The translations under genes and the position numbers were made by a program. The notes under the pieces are model-generated. The model was not told where the DNA came from and did not search any database. It saw nothing but the letters and a program-made list of their open reading frames with translations. Below, one piece after another: positions 50,605 to 58,656 of a DNA stretch of 64,000 nt. The stretch comes from Pedobacter sp. HDW13. Lineage in GTDB: Bacteria; Bacteroidota; Bacteroidia; Sphingobacteriales; Sphingobacteriaceae. Position 1 is the stretch's first letter. Each line of letters begins with the position of its first letter. The stretch spans positions 3,038,001 through 3,102,000 of the forward strand of contig NZ_CP049868.1 of assembly GCF_011303555.1 (NCBI RefSeq). The letters run 5' to 3'.

Positions 50605-50661
50605 ATGTTTCTATTCAGGTTTATTTTACACCAAACAGTATTTCTTTGCCTGTTAAAATCC

Positions 50662-50669
50662 TACATTTG
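50662..50669 (+). promoter_or_regulatory. -7 element (TACATTTG) of the DUF6370-like gene
   Basis: Perfect TAnnTTTG match 14 nt before the ATG at 50684. Confidence 0.55.
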
Positions 50670-50683
50670 ATAAAAAATAAGTC

Positions 50684-51025
50684 ATGAGAAATTTAATCAT
50701 TGCCTTGTGTTTAAGTGTATTTGCTATTTCAGTAAATGCCCAAACCACGCCCAAAAAAGCAGTTGCTGCAAAAGTTATCACCAAACAAACTGTAGATATT
50801 GCCTGTGGCGAATGTCAGTTTAAAATGAAAGGCAAGGATTGTGATCTGGCCGTGAAAATAGATGGCAAGCCTTATTTTGTAGATGGTAAAAACATCGACG
50901 ATTTTGGTGATGCGCACGGCGAACATGGTTTTTGCAACGCAGTAAGCAAAGCAGAAGTAACCGGCGAAATTGTGAATAACCGCTTTAAGGCAAAAGAAAT
51001 AAAGTTATTGCCGGTTAAGAAGTAG
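50684..51025 (+). CDS. Small secreted Cys-containing protein (DUF6370-like)
   Basis: A 113-residue protein with signal peptide MRNLIIALCLSVFAISVNAQ. The mature part has a compact conserved-looking core: DIACGECQFKMKGKDCDLAV, KIDGKPYFVDGKNIDDFGDA and HGEHGFCNAVSKAEVTGEI. Four cysteines (CGEC, KDC, GFC) and a His cluster suggest disulfides or metal binding. The pattern matches what I recall of DUF6370, a family without known function. ATG at 50684. Confidence 0.72.
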   Translation: MRNLIIALCLSVFAISVNAQTTPKKAVAAKVITKQTVDIACGECQFKMKGKDCDLAVKIDGKPYFVDGKNIDDFGDAHGEHGFCNAVSKAEVTGEIVNNRFKAKEIKLLPVKK

Positions 51026-51030
51026 ATTTT

Positions 51031-51140
51031 ACCGCAAAGCGCGTAAAGTGGCGTGACGTATGGTTTACAAATAATCTGTACGCTTTATGTTTCAGTCTCT
51101 GTGAGCTTTGCGTATTTCTTAGCGTTCTCTGCGGTTAAAA
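51031..51140. repeat. Dispersed repeat family C, copy 1
   Basis: ACCGCAAAGCGCGTAAAG at the left and TTCTCTGCGGTTAAAA at the right are complementary ends; inner text GTCTCTGTGAGCTTTGCG repeats the theme. Ends 6 nt before the deacetylase-like stop at 51147, on the side of its 3' end. Confidence 0.75.
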
Positions 51141-51146
51141 ATGCGG

Positions 51147-52115
51147 TTATTCAAACTCCTTTTCCAATCCCTGTCTTAAATCAAACAGCAGCCATTGCTT
51201 GCGGTTCACGTCGGCCTGTCTGTTTTTGAGCAGTTCTATAAAATCTTTCACGCCAATTTCTTCGTTTCCGTTTCCGTGGATCAATACAATACTTCCTGCA
51301 TTGGGTTGCTGACCCTTGGCCAGCCAGGCATCGCTTCCAATGGGTATTAAACCATAAGCTTCAATTTTATCAACGATTGCCTTATCTGAAACCAAACCCG
51401 GGAAACGGAAAAATACCGATGGTGTTAAGCCGTTTTTGAGCATCAGTTTCTCATTTTCCAAAACTTCTACATCGAGGTTTGTTCCTGCGGCAAGCAAAAA
51501 GTTTTCGGCCAGGGGCAATTTGTTTACTTCATGGTTGTAAGAATGGTTAACCCAGGTAATGTCCAGCTCTTTTTGGGCTTCGAGGCTTTTTAGCCAGTTT
51601 AAATCATCTTCATGTTTTAACATCCATTTTCCCGAAACCGAAATGGCAAGAGGGGCAGGTTGCTCAATTTTTTTAAATTCATCAAAAACCGATTGAAAAA
51701 TAATACGGTCTAAGGCTTTGTGAGAAGGGCAGAGGTCGATGGTTAACGTAATTCCCTTTTCATTAGGGAAAGCATGGTCGATACCTGCATTTTGCAGCTG
51801 AATATCTTTAGCCGCTGCTGCTTCAATAGATTTTACGTAAGCCGAATTTTTAAAAATTGCCAGCACATTTGGCCATTTCAGGCTGCTGGTGGTGTAGTTA
51901 TTGGCTAAATCAACTTTGGTATCTAATGTTTGTGGATTAACCAATAACAGATACTTTACTCTTTCAGCGGCGAAGCTCCTAATAGCAAGCCATTGGTCAG
52001 TAGCGCCTTTTGCCAAAGCATAATTTACCTTGTACTTGCTTATCGATTCAAATTTTTGGGCATAAACGCAGGTGTTCAGCAGTAAGAATAGAAAAAGCGC
52101 TTTAAGTTTTAGCAT
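51147..52115 (-). CDS. Secreted polysaccharide-deacetylase-like protein
   Basis: A 322-residue exported protein of the NodB/CE4 fold. Signal peptide MLKLKALFLFLLLNTCVYAQ. CE4-like motifs are recognisable but altered: ITLTIDLCPSHKAL replaces the usual TFDDGP motif 1 (one Asp kept), WVNHSYNHEV is motif 2 (H-S-x-x-H), FFRFPGLVSD is motif 3, and SIVLIHGNGNEE corresponds to the last His motif. The ~110-residue N-terminal part has no recognised domain. Deacetylase activity is plausible since metal ligands D-H-H seem kept, but substrate is unknown. Confidence 0.75.
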   Translation of the reverse strand: MLKLKALFLFLLLNTCVYAQKFESISKYKVNYALAKGATDQWLAIRSFAAERVKYLLLVNPQTLDTKVDLANNYTTSSLKWPNVLAIFKNSAYVKSIEAAAAKDIQLQNAGIDHAFPNEKGITLTIDLCPSHKALDRIIFQSVFDEFKKIEQPAPLAISVSGKWMLKHEDDLNWLKSLEAQKELDITWVNHSYNHEVNKLPLAENFLLAAGTNLDVEVLENEKLMLKNGLTPSVFFRFPGLVSDKAIVDKIEAYGLIPIGSDAWLAKGQQPNAGSIVLIHGNGNEEIGVKDFIELLKNRQADVNRKQWLLFDLRQGLEKEFE

Positions 52116-52128
52116 GATTAAAAGTGGC

Positions 52129-52629
52129 TTAAATAAATTGGGTATTAGCTGCCTTTTTATCTTTCTTTTTATCTTTCAAACTTTCTTTATAGTCTTTTTT
52201 AAGCTCCTTTAAATCAGCTTTCATTTCTTTTCTGGCTTCTCTTTTTTCGGCAGCAGAATCGTAATCGCCATTTTTAAAATCGTCAATAATTTCTTTTTTC
52301 TCCAACTCGTAATCCAGTTCGTCGGCATGATCTGCCATACCTTTGGCAATCAGGTTGGCTATAGCACGCTGATCGGTTGTATTGCCTGATTTGCTCATCG
52401 CTTCTGCCGATTTTAACTGTTTCATCATGGTTTTAACCAAACTTTTGGGCAATGCTCTTTTGAGCTCGTTTTCCACGCTTTTCCAATCCTGACTGCTCAT
52501 TTTCTTAGTGGTATCAATACTTGTAACTGCTATTTGGGGAAGTATTTTAGCTTGTTTAACTGATTTTTGTTCAAGAGCGAGGAGTTTACTGGCAGTTAAC
52601 ACCAACAAGAAGATGATAATTTTTTTCAT
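52129..52629 (-). CDS. Secreted highly charged helical protein
   Basis: A 166-residue protein with a signal peptide (MKKIIIFLLVLTASKLLALE). The mature part is helical and highly charged; the C-terminal 70 residues are dominated by Lys, Glu and Asp in a coiled-coil-like rhythm (EKREARKEMKADLKELKKD). No known family recognised. ATG at 52629. The polysaccharide-deacetylase-like gene begins 13 nt after its stop, so they are co-transcribed. Confidence 0.7.
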   Translation of the reverse strand: MKKIIIFLLVLTASKLLALEQKSVKQAKILPQIAVTSIDTTKKMSSQDWKSVENELKRALPKSLVKTMMKQLKSAEAMSKSGNTTDQRAIANLIAKGMADHADELDYELEKKEIIDDFKNGDYDSAAEKREARKEMKADLKELKKDYKESLKDKKKDKKAANTQFI

Positions 52630-52768
52630 AAGTGCGAGGTTAAATGTGCCTTGAAACTAATCAATTTTCGTTAGAATGTAAAACTAAAGGCAATTTACGC
52701 AAATTGCTTAAAGCTTATTTAAAATCTTTCTAATTTAGCTCAAATCCATTATCTTTACCAGAACAGTA

Positions 52769-52891
52769 ATGAATAAAGAAAAAGTAAAATTATGGTTCAA
52801 AAGGGTAGGCCTGGTAGGCTTCCTGTTCTTCCTGATTAAAGGGTTGATTTGGCTTGTTGTGTTTTACTTTATCGGGAAAAATGTGGCTTAA
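52769..52891 (+). CDS. Small (40-aa) membrane protein
   Basis: A 40-codon open frame starting ATG at 52769 and ending TAA: basic N-terminus MNKEKVKLWFKRVG, then one hydrophobic helix LVGFLFFLIKGLIWLVVFYF and a short GKNVA end. The composition is typical of a genuine small inner-membrane protein (positive-inside, aromatic-rich). TATCTTTA at 52750-52757 is a 7/8 match to the promoter consensus, 11 nt upstream. It lies between divergent-convergent genes with room on both sides. No function can be assigned. Confidence 0.6.
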   Translation: MNKEKVKLWFKRVGLVGFLFFLIKGLIWLVVFYFIGKNVA

Positions 52892-52933
52892 AAGTTCATT
52901 GGTTCTGTAGCCAGAGCAAATTAATTCGCCAAA

Positions 52934-52970
52934 TCGTCATCCTAATCCGAGATGTTTCAGGATCTCTTCA
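52934..52970. repeat. Dispersed repeat family B, degenerate copy
   Basis: TCGTCATCCTAATCCGAGAT followed by GTTTCAGGATCTCTTCA: arms ATCCT(A)/(C)AGGAT as in the GTCATGCTGAA-TTTCAGCATC pattern. Confidence 0.5.
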
Positions 52971-53082
52971 ATACATTAAAACATATTAATTCATCATAGG
53001 AGAAGTTAAGACAGTTAAGTAAAATTAGGTCTGTTGTACATTTTCTTAATAATTTTAATTCTTAATGGTAAATTGTTACCAT

Positions 53083-53463
53083 TTATCTAAATGTAAACAG
53101 CATATTGGCCAAGAAATTCCATACAAAAACAATTACGATGGCGAAAAACTTGGCTACATAAAAGTTAGTGCCGTTTTTGCGTTGGTGGAAAAGATAAATG
53201 ATAAAGGTATTGAGGCCTAAGCCAATTAAACTCACTACTAAAAATTTGGTAAACTCTGTACCCCAGTGGGCGTTGGTGCTTTCGAATGTCCAAACACGGT
53301 TAATGAGGTAATTATTGGTTACCGCCAGGGTAAAACCAATAGCGTTGGCTACATACTTATTTACCTTTATTTTTTCTTTGAAAAGCCATGTTGCACCAAA
53401 ATCGATCGCCATTCCGAGTAGTCCGGTTAACCCAAATTTTATAATGCGGAAGAATAAATCCAT
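53083..53463 (-). CDS. GtrA family membrane protein
   Basis: A 126-residue four-helix membrane protein. GtrA proteins are thought to assist flipping of polyprenyl-linked sugars across the inner membrane. Family features include the first helix IIKFGLTGLLGMAIDFGATW, the VNKYVANAIGFTLAVTNNYL segment with NRVWTF, and two C-terminal helices (FLVVSLIGLGLNTFIIYLF and FAIVIVFVWNFLANMLFTF). ATG at 53463 lies 1 nt after the stop of the GT39 gene, a pairing that supports a shared glycolipid function. Confidence 0.93.
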   Translation of the reverse strand: MDLFFRIIKFGLTGLLGMAIDFGATWLFKEKIKVNKYVANAIGFTLAVTNNYLINRVWTFESTNAHWGTEFTKFLVVSLIGLGLNTFIIYLFHQRKNGTNFYVAKFFAIVIVFVWNFLANMLFTFR

Positions 53464-53464
53464 T

Positions 53465-55105
53465 TTAATGCAATTTAACCAGGTAAAAATGTTCTAATAA
53501 CTGAGGACGCGTTTTGGCATTGATAAATTTAGGGGTAAGCTTAGTAATGTGATAGTATTCGAACGATTTTAGTACTGTTGCGCTATAATCTTTTTTCAAT
53601 TTAGGCAGTTCCGTTTCAGGAGCGTAAATCACCAGATTTTCATCGCCCTTAAATTTATCCAGTTCTTCGTAGTCCCAAAAATATTTTGGATCTCCCGATG
53701 CATAAAAATCAAAAGAATAAGCATCAGGGTACATTAAAACTGAAGCTTTCGCTTGCGGGTAATTTGCTTTTAACCAGTTGCCGGCCTCCATGCCCGATTC
53801 GTATTTCAACACCGAGGGATAGAAAAATATTGAAAGGAACAACATCAGGCTTGCTGAGATAATGGTACTTCTCGCCAAAATGGTTTCGGTTTTAATTCCT
53901 TTAAACACCATGAACGAGGCAATAAGTACCACAACTAAGATGGTAATGGCCAGGTAATTGTTTTTAAAGCCAAAGGCAATAGCCACCAGGCTAAGGATTA
54001 AAGTAATCAGCACAGCCAAAACATTTTGAATAGTAAAAAAGACTTTCAAGCTTTTGCTTTCCAGTTTTTGAAGGTACAAAGCTGTAATGATGGCAAATTG
54101 TGGCAAAATAATTAAAATGTAGTGGGGCAGCTGAAATTTCGATAAAGAGAAAAGCAGGAAGGTGATTGCTGCACTCGTCCAGATCATGATGCTTTCGGGA
54201 GGTAAATTGCTGCGGTTTTTCTTTTTGAATAAATTAACCACGGCAGTATAAAATAATATCGACCAGGGTAAAAATGCCCAAAGTGTGGTATGCAAAAAGA
54301 AAGAAATATCGCCTTTACCTTTAATGGGACCATTGTTAAAAAAGCGCCCAAACTGACTATCCCAAAAGAAAAACTTTATGCCCGATATCCCCGTTTTCCC
54401 AAACACCAGCTTTTCAGGATGTAAATCAAACTGAACGTAAAGGGTGTACAGTTCCGGAATGATAAAAATGAAAATCAGTACAATGGCCAGCCACCATTTT
54501 AATTTTAATAGTTGCTTAAACTGTTTGGTTAGGAGCCAATAAATAATGAAACCACCAAAAACCGGAATCAAAACAAATATGCCTTTAATCATAATGGCAC
54601 AGGCCGAGAAGAATGAGCCCAGCACAATATGCCAAAAAGAACTTTGATGCGCTTTATAGTAGTGATAAATGGCTGCTAAGGTAAAGGTGGTAATGTAAAC
54701 CTCGGCGCGAACATCGAAGGTTGAAATGAGTATATGCAGTGAACTAAGCAAAATCAGCGCACTGATTAATCCGGTCTTTTCACTATAAATGCTTTTAGCA
54801 AGTTTATACAAATACCAGGCACCCAGCAGACCGGCGAGAAAAGATGGAAGTTTATAAGCAAAGGCATTAATGCCAAAGATTTTAAATGAGGCGGCGGCCA
54901 GCCAGAAGGTTAAATGTGGTTTATCGAGCCAGTCTAATCCACGCACATAAATGTTAACCCAGTCGTTTCTAAGTACCATATTTTTGGCAATAGAAGCGTA
55001 GAGTGCCGAATCGGGTTCCATTATACCGCCGAATAGGGCAAAAGTACTCACCAGTACAATTAGTGCAATCAGGAGCTTATATAATGTAGTATCCTTTATA
55101 TTCAT
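53465..55105 (-). CDS. GT39-type (ArnT-like) membrane glycosyltransferase
   Basis: A 546-residue polytopic glycosyltransferase of the PMT/ArnT superfamily that would use a polyprenyl-phosphate sugar donor. The N-terminal periplasmic acidic motif is [20 protein letters not shown] near residues 27-46, then [13 protein letters not shown], followed by about eleven transmembrane helices and a soluble C-terminal ~100 residues ([20 protein letters not shown]). Acceptor unknown; lipid A, a lipid or a protein is possible. Operon with gtrA downstream. ATG at 55105. Confidence 0.9.
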   Translation of the reverse strand: MNIKDTTLYKLLIALIVLVSTFALFGGIMEPDSALYASIAKNMVLRNDWVNIYVRGLDWLDKPHLTFWLAAASFKIFGINAFAYKLPSFLAGLLGAWYLYKLAKSIYSEKTGLISALILLSSLHILISTFDVRAEVYITTFTLAAIYHYYKAHQSSFWHIVLGSFFSACAIMIKGIFVLIPVFGGFIIYWLLTKQFKQLLKLKWWLAIVLIFIFIIPELYTLYVQFDLHPEKLVFGKTGISGIKFFFWDSQFGRFFNNGPIKGKGDISFFLHTTLWAFLPWSILFYTAVVNLFKKKNRSNLPPESIMIWTSAAITFLLFSLSKFQLPHYILIILPQFAIITALYLQKLESKSLKVFFTIQNVLAVLITLILSLVAIAFGFKNNYLAITILVVVLIASFMVFKGIKTETILARSTIISASLMLFLSIFFYPSVLKYESGMEAGNWLKANYPQAKASVLMYPDAYSFDFYASGDPKYFWDYEELDKFKGDENLVIYAPETELPKLKKDYSATVLKSFEYYHITKLTPKFINAKTRPQLLEHFYLVKLH

Positions 55106-55176
55106 TTACGAGAAGCAAATATGAGCAAAAAAAAGTCAAATTTTTTCAAGGTTTAAGATTAACAAAGGCAAAGCCC

Positions 55177-55184
55177 TATCTTTG
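55177..55184 (+). promoter_or_regulatory. -7 element (TATCTTTG) of pdxJ
   Basis: Perfect TAnnTTTG, 4 nt before the pdxJ ATG at 55189; leaderless arrangement like cysS and lipA. Confidence 0.65.
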
Positions 55185-55188
55185 CTTC

Positions 55189-55905
55189 ATGACAAAGTTA
55201 TCGGTTAACATCAATAAAATTGCTACGCTACGCAACAGCCGTGGCGGTAATAATCCTGATCTGGTTAAGGTTGCATTAGACTGCGAGCGTTTCGGCGCGC
55301 AGGGAATTACAGTTCACCCGCGACCTGATGAAAGGCATATCCGCTATCAGGATGTTTACGATTTGAAAGCTGCCATTGCAACCGAATTTAATATTGAAGG
55401 AAATTGCCGCGAAGATAAATTTGTAGACCTGGTTTTAGCCAACAAACCTGCACAGGTTACTTTAGTGCCCGATGCCGAAGGGCAGATTACTTCTAACCAC
55501 GGTTGGGATACGATTAAACACAAAGATTACCTGAAAGAAATGGTAGCTGTATTTCAAAATGCAGGCATTCGTGTTTCTATTTTTGTAGATCCCGTTGTAG
55601 AAATGGTGGAAGGTGCTTTAGCAACCGGAACTGACCGTATTGAACTGTACACCGAAGCTTATGCGCATAACTATTTTGCTGACCGTGAAAAGTCGGTTGT
55701 TAACTATATTGCAGCTGCACACCATGCCAATAAACTGGGTTTGGGCATTAACGCCGGTCACGATCTGGATTTACACAACCTGCATTATTTCGCACAAAGC
55801 ATTCCAGGTTTGCTGGAGGTTTCTATCGGTCATGCCTTAATTAGCGATGCACTTTATTTAGGTTTGGAGACTACCATACAACGCTATTTGCAGCAACTTG
55901 CTTAA
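55189..55905 (+). CDS. pdxJ: Pyridoxine 5'-phosphate synthase
   Basis: Condenses 3-amino-1-hydroxyacetone-1-phosphate with deoxyxylulose-5-phosphate to make pyridoxine 5'-phosphate. The 238-residue TIM barrel shows the complete set: [56 protein letters not shown] and [15 protein letters not shown], ending [17 protein letters not shown]. Active-site His, Arg and Glu positions appear intact. ATG at 55189, directly behind a -7 element. Confidence 0.98.
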   Translation: MTKLSVNINKIATLRNSRGGNNPDLVKVALDCERFGAQGITVHPRPDERHIRYQDVYDLKAAIATEFNIEGNCREDKFVDLVLANKPAQVTLVPDAEGQITSNHGWDTIKHKDYLKEMVAVFQNAGIRVSIFVDPVVEMVEGALATGTDRIELYTEAYAHNYFADREKSVVNYIAAAHHANKLGLGINAGHDLDLHNLHYFAQSIPGLLEVSIGHALISDALYLGLETTIQRYLQQLA

Positions 55906-55988
55906 TTAACCACAGAGTGCACAAAGGAATACATAGAGAAACAGAGCCTCTGTGTGTTCTGTGAAAACTCTTATTTCTCTGTGGTTAA
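55906..55988. repeat. Dispersed repeat family C, copy 2
   Basis: TTAACCACAGAGTGCACAAAG at left and TATTTCTCTGTGGTTAAAA at right are complementary; inner CAGAGCCTCTGTGTGTTCTG repeats the motif. Ends 11 nt before the EamA transporter ATG. Confidence 0.8.
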
Positions 55989-55999
55989 AAAAATACATT

Positions 56000-56890
56000 A
56001 TGCTTAAAGGAATCCTCCTTGTTTTTTTCGGTGCCTGTAGCTTTGGCATATTATCTACTTTTGTTAAACTGGCTTACCACGAAGGTTATACCCTTGGCGA
56101 TGTAACTGGTGCGCAGGCTTTTTTAGGTGCCGTAATTTTATGGGTATTGTTTTTCTTTCAACGGAGAACATCAAATTATAAAGCTAAAGAAATAACCCTG
56201 GTAACCCCATGGTGGAAAATGGTTCTGGCAGGAACCTGTACCGGATTGGTGAGTGTTTTTTATTATCAATCGGTAAAACTTGTACCCAATTCGGTAGCGA
56301 TTGTTTTGCTAATGCAGTTTATCTGGATGAGTATTTTAATGGAGCTGGTCTTTTTTAAAAAGAAGCCAACCGGATTACAATTACTGGCAATAGCATTGGT
56401 TTTAGGCGGTACAGTACTGGCCAGTGGAATGGTTGAAACCCGTATGAGCGATATGAGCTTAAAAGGAATTGGTTTCGGGTTATTGGCAGCGCTTTCTTAT
56501 GCAGGCTTCTTATTGCTGAGTGGAAGGATAGGTAACGAATATCCGGTATTAAAGAAAAGTGCCTTGATGATTACGGGTGCCTGTATCCTGATTTTTATTC
56601 TTTTTCCACCAGCCTTCTTATTTAATGGTGCTTTAGGTGGGAGCTTGCTTAAATGGGGATTGATTATCTCTGTTTTTGGAACGGTAATTCCACCCTTGTG
56701 TTTTGCCGAAGGAGTGCCGAAAATTGGTACGGCATTAAGCTCGATTTTAAGTGCAGCCGAATTGCCGGTAGCTGTAATGATGGCTGGTTTTGTGCTGCAA
56801 GAACAGGTTTCATTTTTAAGGTGGGTTGGGGTTGTAGTTATCCTATCGGCAATGATTTTGCCTAATCTGAAGTTTCTAAAGCGGAAATAA
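56000..56890 (+). CDS. EamA/DMT-family transporter
   Basis: A 296-residue integral membrane protein with ten predicted transmembrane helices in two EamA halves: half 1 begins GILLVFFGACSFGILSTFVK, half 2 begins GIGFGLLAALSYAGFLLLS. Conserved glutamate/proline-containing loops (LVPNSVAIVLLMQFIWMS; GTALSSILSAAELPVAVMM) fit the drug/metabolite transporter superfamily. Substrate unknown. The ATG at 56000 lies 11 nt after a family C repeat; upstream in-frame starts fall inside that repeat and are rejected. Confidence 0.92.
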   Translation: MLKGILLVFFGACSFGILSTFVKLAYHEGYTLGDVTGAQAFLGAVILWVLFFFQRRTSNYKAKEITLVTPWWKMVLAGTCTGLVSVFYYQSVKLVPNSVAIVLLMQFIWMSILMELVFFKKKPTGLQLLAIALVLGGTVLASGMVETRMSDMSLKGIGFGLLAALSYAGFLLLSGRIGNEYPVLKKSALMITGACILIFILFPPAFLFNGALGGSLLKWGLIISVFGTVIPPLCFAEGVPKIGTALSSILSAAELPVAVMMAGFVLQEQVSFLRWVGVVVILSAMILPNLKFLKRK

Positions 56891-56897
56891 ACTTAAT

Positions 56898-57070
56898 TTA
56901 ACCGCAAAGCATGAGAAGCCAATTAAGCCGTCATTCTGGCGCAGGCCAGAATCTCTTATGTTTTAACCACCGAGCACACAAAGAAAAAGCACAGAGCGCT
57001 CAGAGTGATATTTAATAAACAATCCGTGGCTGGTATAACGATTAATCATCTTTAGGTGCTTTGCGGTTAA
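56898..57070. repeat. Composite repeat: family C arms with a family B insert
   Basis: Outer ends TTAACCGCAAAGCATGAG and GTGCTTTGCGGTTAA are complementary. Inside lies CCGTCATTCTGGCGCAGGCC then AGAATCTCTTA (56928-56960), a family B-type hairpin nearly identical to the reverse complement of 63751-63780, plus TTTTAACCACCGAGCACAC, a second C-like end. Confidence 0.75.
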
Positions 57071-57111
57071 ACTAAAAATAAATACCTTTAAAAAGCTTAA
57101 CGCATTTACAC

Positions 57112-57675
57112 ATGAAAAAACTGATCATTTATATTTTATCTTTCGTTGTTATTGGTTTCACGGCCTGTAAAACCAAAACCACCATTAACCAGGAAGAAGC
57201 AGGCGAAGTAATTACCGATTACCTTAAAGCCAATCCTGAATATAAAACCACCAGGTTTAACTTTGGCGAAATCAAATTCAACAGTACCAACGATATGTTT
57301 GAGTTGGGTAAATACAAATCCTTAGCCAGCAAAGGCCTGGTAACACTTAATTTAAAAGAAGCCAAAAAGAAGTTCCTTTCAAAAGATAGCAGTTTTGTTT
57401 ATCAGATTACGTTAACCGAAAAGGCAAGTCCACTGGTGTTAAAGCAGGATGGAGATAAGGCTACCGTTAAAGTGGTAGAGTATGTATTGGCAGATGAGAA
57501 GCCTGTTGATTTTTCGCAGGTAAATTCGAGCACTGCAAAGGTAACCGTATCTTTAAAAATGGTAACCACAGATTTTGAGCCTTTTGATAAGGATGCCAAT
57601 AAGAACAGCAATTTCATTACCAAAACCTACAAGCTGAAGCTGAGTAAGGATGAGGGTTGGAAGGTGCAGAAGTAA
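57112..57675 (+). CDS. Hypothetical lipoprotein
   Basis: A 187-residue predicted lipoprotein: MKKLIIYILSFVVIGFTACK gives lipobox GFTAC with the lipidated Cys at residue 19. The mature protein is Lys-rich and strand-forming, ending in a repeating K-x-Y-K-L-K pattern and WKVQK. No recognised domain. ATG at 57112. A second lipoprotein gene follows 45 nt later on the same strand. Confidence 0.72.
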   Translation: MKKLIIYILSFVVIGFTACKTKTTINQEEAGEVITDYLKANPEYKTTRFNFGEIKFNSTNDMFELGKYKSLASKGLVTLNLKEAKKKFLSKDSSFVYQITLTEKASPLVLKQDGDKATVKVVEYVLADEKPVDFSQVNSSTAKVTVSLKMVTTDFEPFDKDANKNSNFITKTYKLKLSKDEGWKVQK

Positions 57676-57720
57676 AGAGAAAGACAATATTTTAAATCCC
57701 CAATATTTGTAGGCTTTAAG

Positions 57721-58239
57721 GTGAAAACATTTTTTATGTTGAATTTGCTTTTTACATTGCTTTTGTATTCTTGCTCAAACAGTTCTGCAGGAAATCAACT
57801 GAGTATAAATCAGATTATGGAATCTGATGGTGCTTCCGGTATTAATGATTCATACGTCGCAACAGGTTTTTATTTTCTTGCAGATGAAGGACAGGGAATA
57901 AAAATGAAAAAAGATCATTCTACAGAATATTATCATATTTCCAAAAAGCCATTTGCGTCAATAACTAATATATTACGTGCTACAGTACAAAAAAATGTAA
58001 TTGACCAAAATGAGACATACGGTGTCGTAATTGTTTTTGACAATAAGGGTACTAAAGATTTGGAAGAAGGGACAGGAAATGACAAATATCCATATATAGC
58101 TGTAGTGATAGCTAATAGATTGATGTATGTTATAGAAAATAAATCAAAAATAAAGACCGGTGTAATGAATATTTATCTTCAAGACTATTCAGAAAAAGAA
58201 GTTGGTGATATGATAGATTCAATAAATAAGAAGAAGTAA
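57721..58239 (+). CDS. Hypothetical lipoprotein (GTG start)
   Basis: A 172-residue predicted lipoprotein beginning at GTG 57721 (MKTFFMLNLLFTLLLYSCSN), where the lipobox is LLYSC. An ATG five codons later would leave an N-terminus without Lys, so GTG is preferred. The mature domain (EGIKMKKD-like loop, TEYYHISKKPFASITN, YPYIAVVIANRLMYVI) has no recognised family. The gene is markedly AT-rich compared with neighbours, perhaps recently acquired. Confidence 0.65.
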   Translation: MKTFFMLNLLFTLLLYSCSNSSAGNQLSINQIMESDGASGINDSYVATGFYFLADEGQGIKMKKDHSTEYYHISKKPFASITNILRATVQKNVIDQNETYGVVIVFDNKGTKDLEEGTGNDKYPYIAVVIANRLMYVIENKSKIKTGVMNIYLQDYSEKEVGDMIDSINKKK

Positions 58240-58623
58240 TTTATTCTTTTGTTTGGTGCTGATATTGCAAACTAGAAGAAGCTCAAATACATATTATTAT
58301 TCACTCAACGTTAGCGAAAAGTAATAACATAGTTCAATCAAGTATTTATAATCTTTATTTTTTGTAGACTCAGATGTTTCTAATTCTAACAGACGGCAGT
58401 GATTTTTTTTCTGCAATGCACGCTAAAAGATTGTAGCGGATAACGGGAACGAATTTAAATTTTAGAACTGCCAGTGCTTTCCAAACTAATATCCTATTTG
58501 CTTAAAAAGAACAAACGTTTGTCTTTTTGTTCATGTATAAAATCTACTGCTTTGGTAGCTTTTAAACTTGAATAAGACGCCTTTTTTACACTGATATATA
58601 GCGAAATAAAGCTTCGTTTTTGT
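58240..58623. other. Intergenic region before gcvP
   Basis: About 380 bases without a believable gene. AT-rich. It contains a perfect 12-bp palindrome ACAAACGTTTGT (58511-58522) and the gcvP promoter at its right end. No repeat family member or riboswitch core recognised. Confidence 0.5.
58511..58522. promoter_or_regulatory. Operator-like palindrome upstream of gcvP
   Basis: ACAAACGTTTGT is a perfect 12-bp palindrome, extended imperfectly by AAAAAGA/TCTTTTT. It lies about 100 bp upstream of the gcvP -7 element; regulator unknown. Confidence 0.35.
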
Positions 58624-58631
58624 TACCTTTG
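58624..58631 (+). promoter_or_regulatory. -7 element (TACCTTTG) of gcvP
   Basis: Perfect TAnnTTTG, 25 nt before the ATG at 58657. Confidence 0.6.
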
Positions 58632-58656
58632 CACGCAAATTTATTATTCATACCGC

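Noticed and set aside
58240..58656. Glycine riboswitch before gcvP
   Set aside because: No tandem aptamer-like GG-rich core was seen in this AT-rich region.
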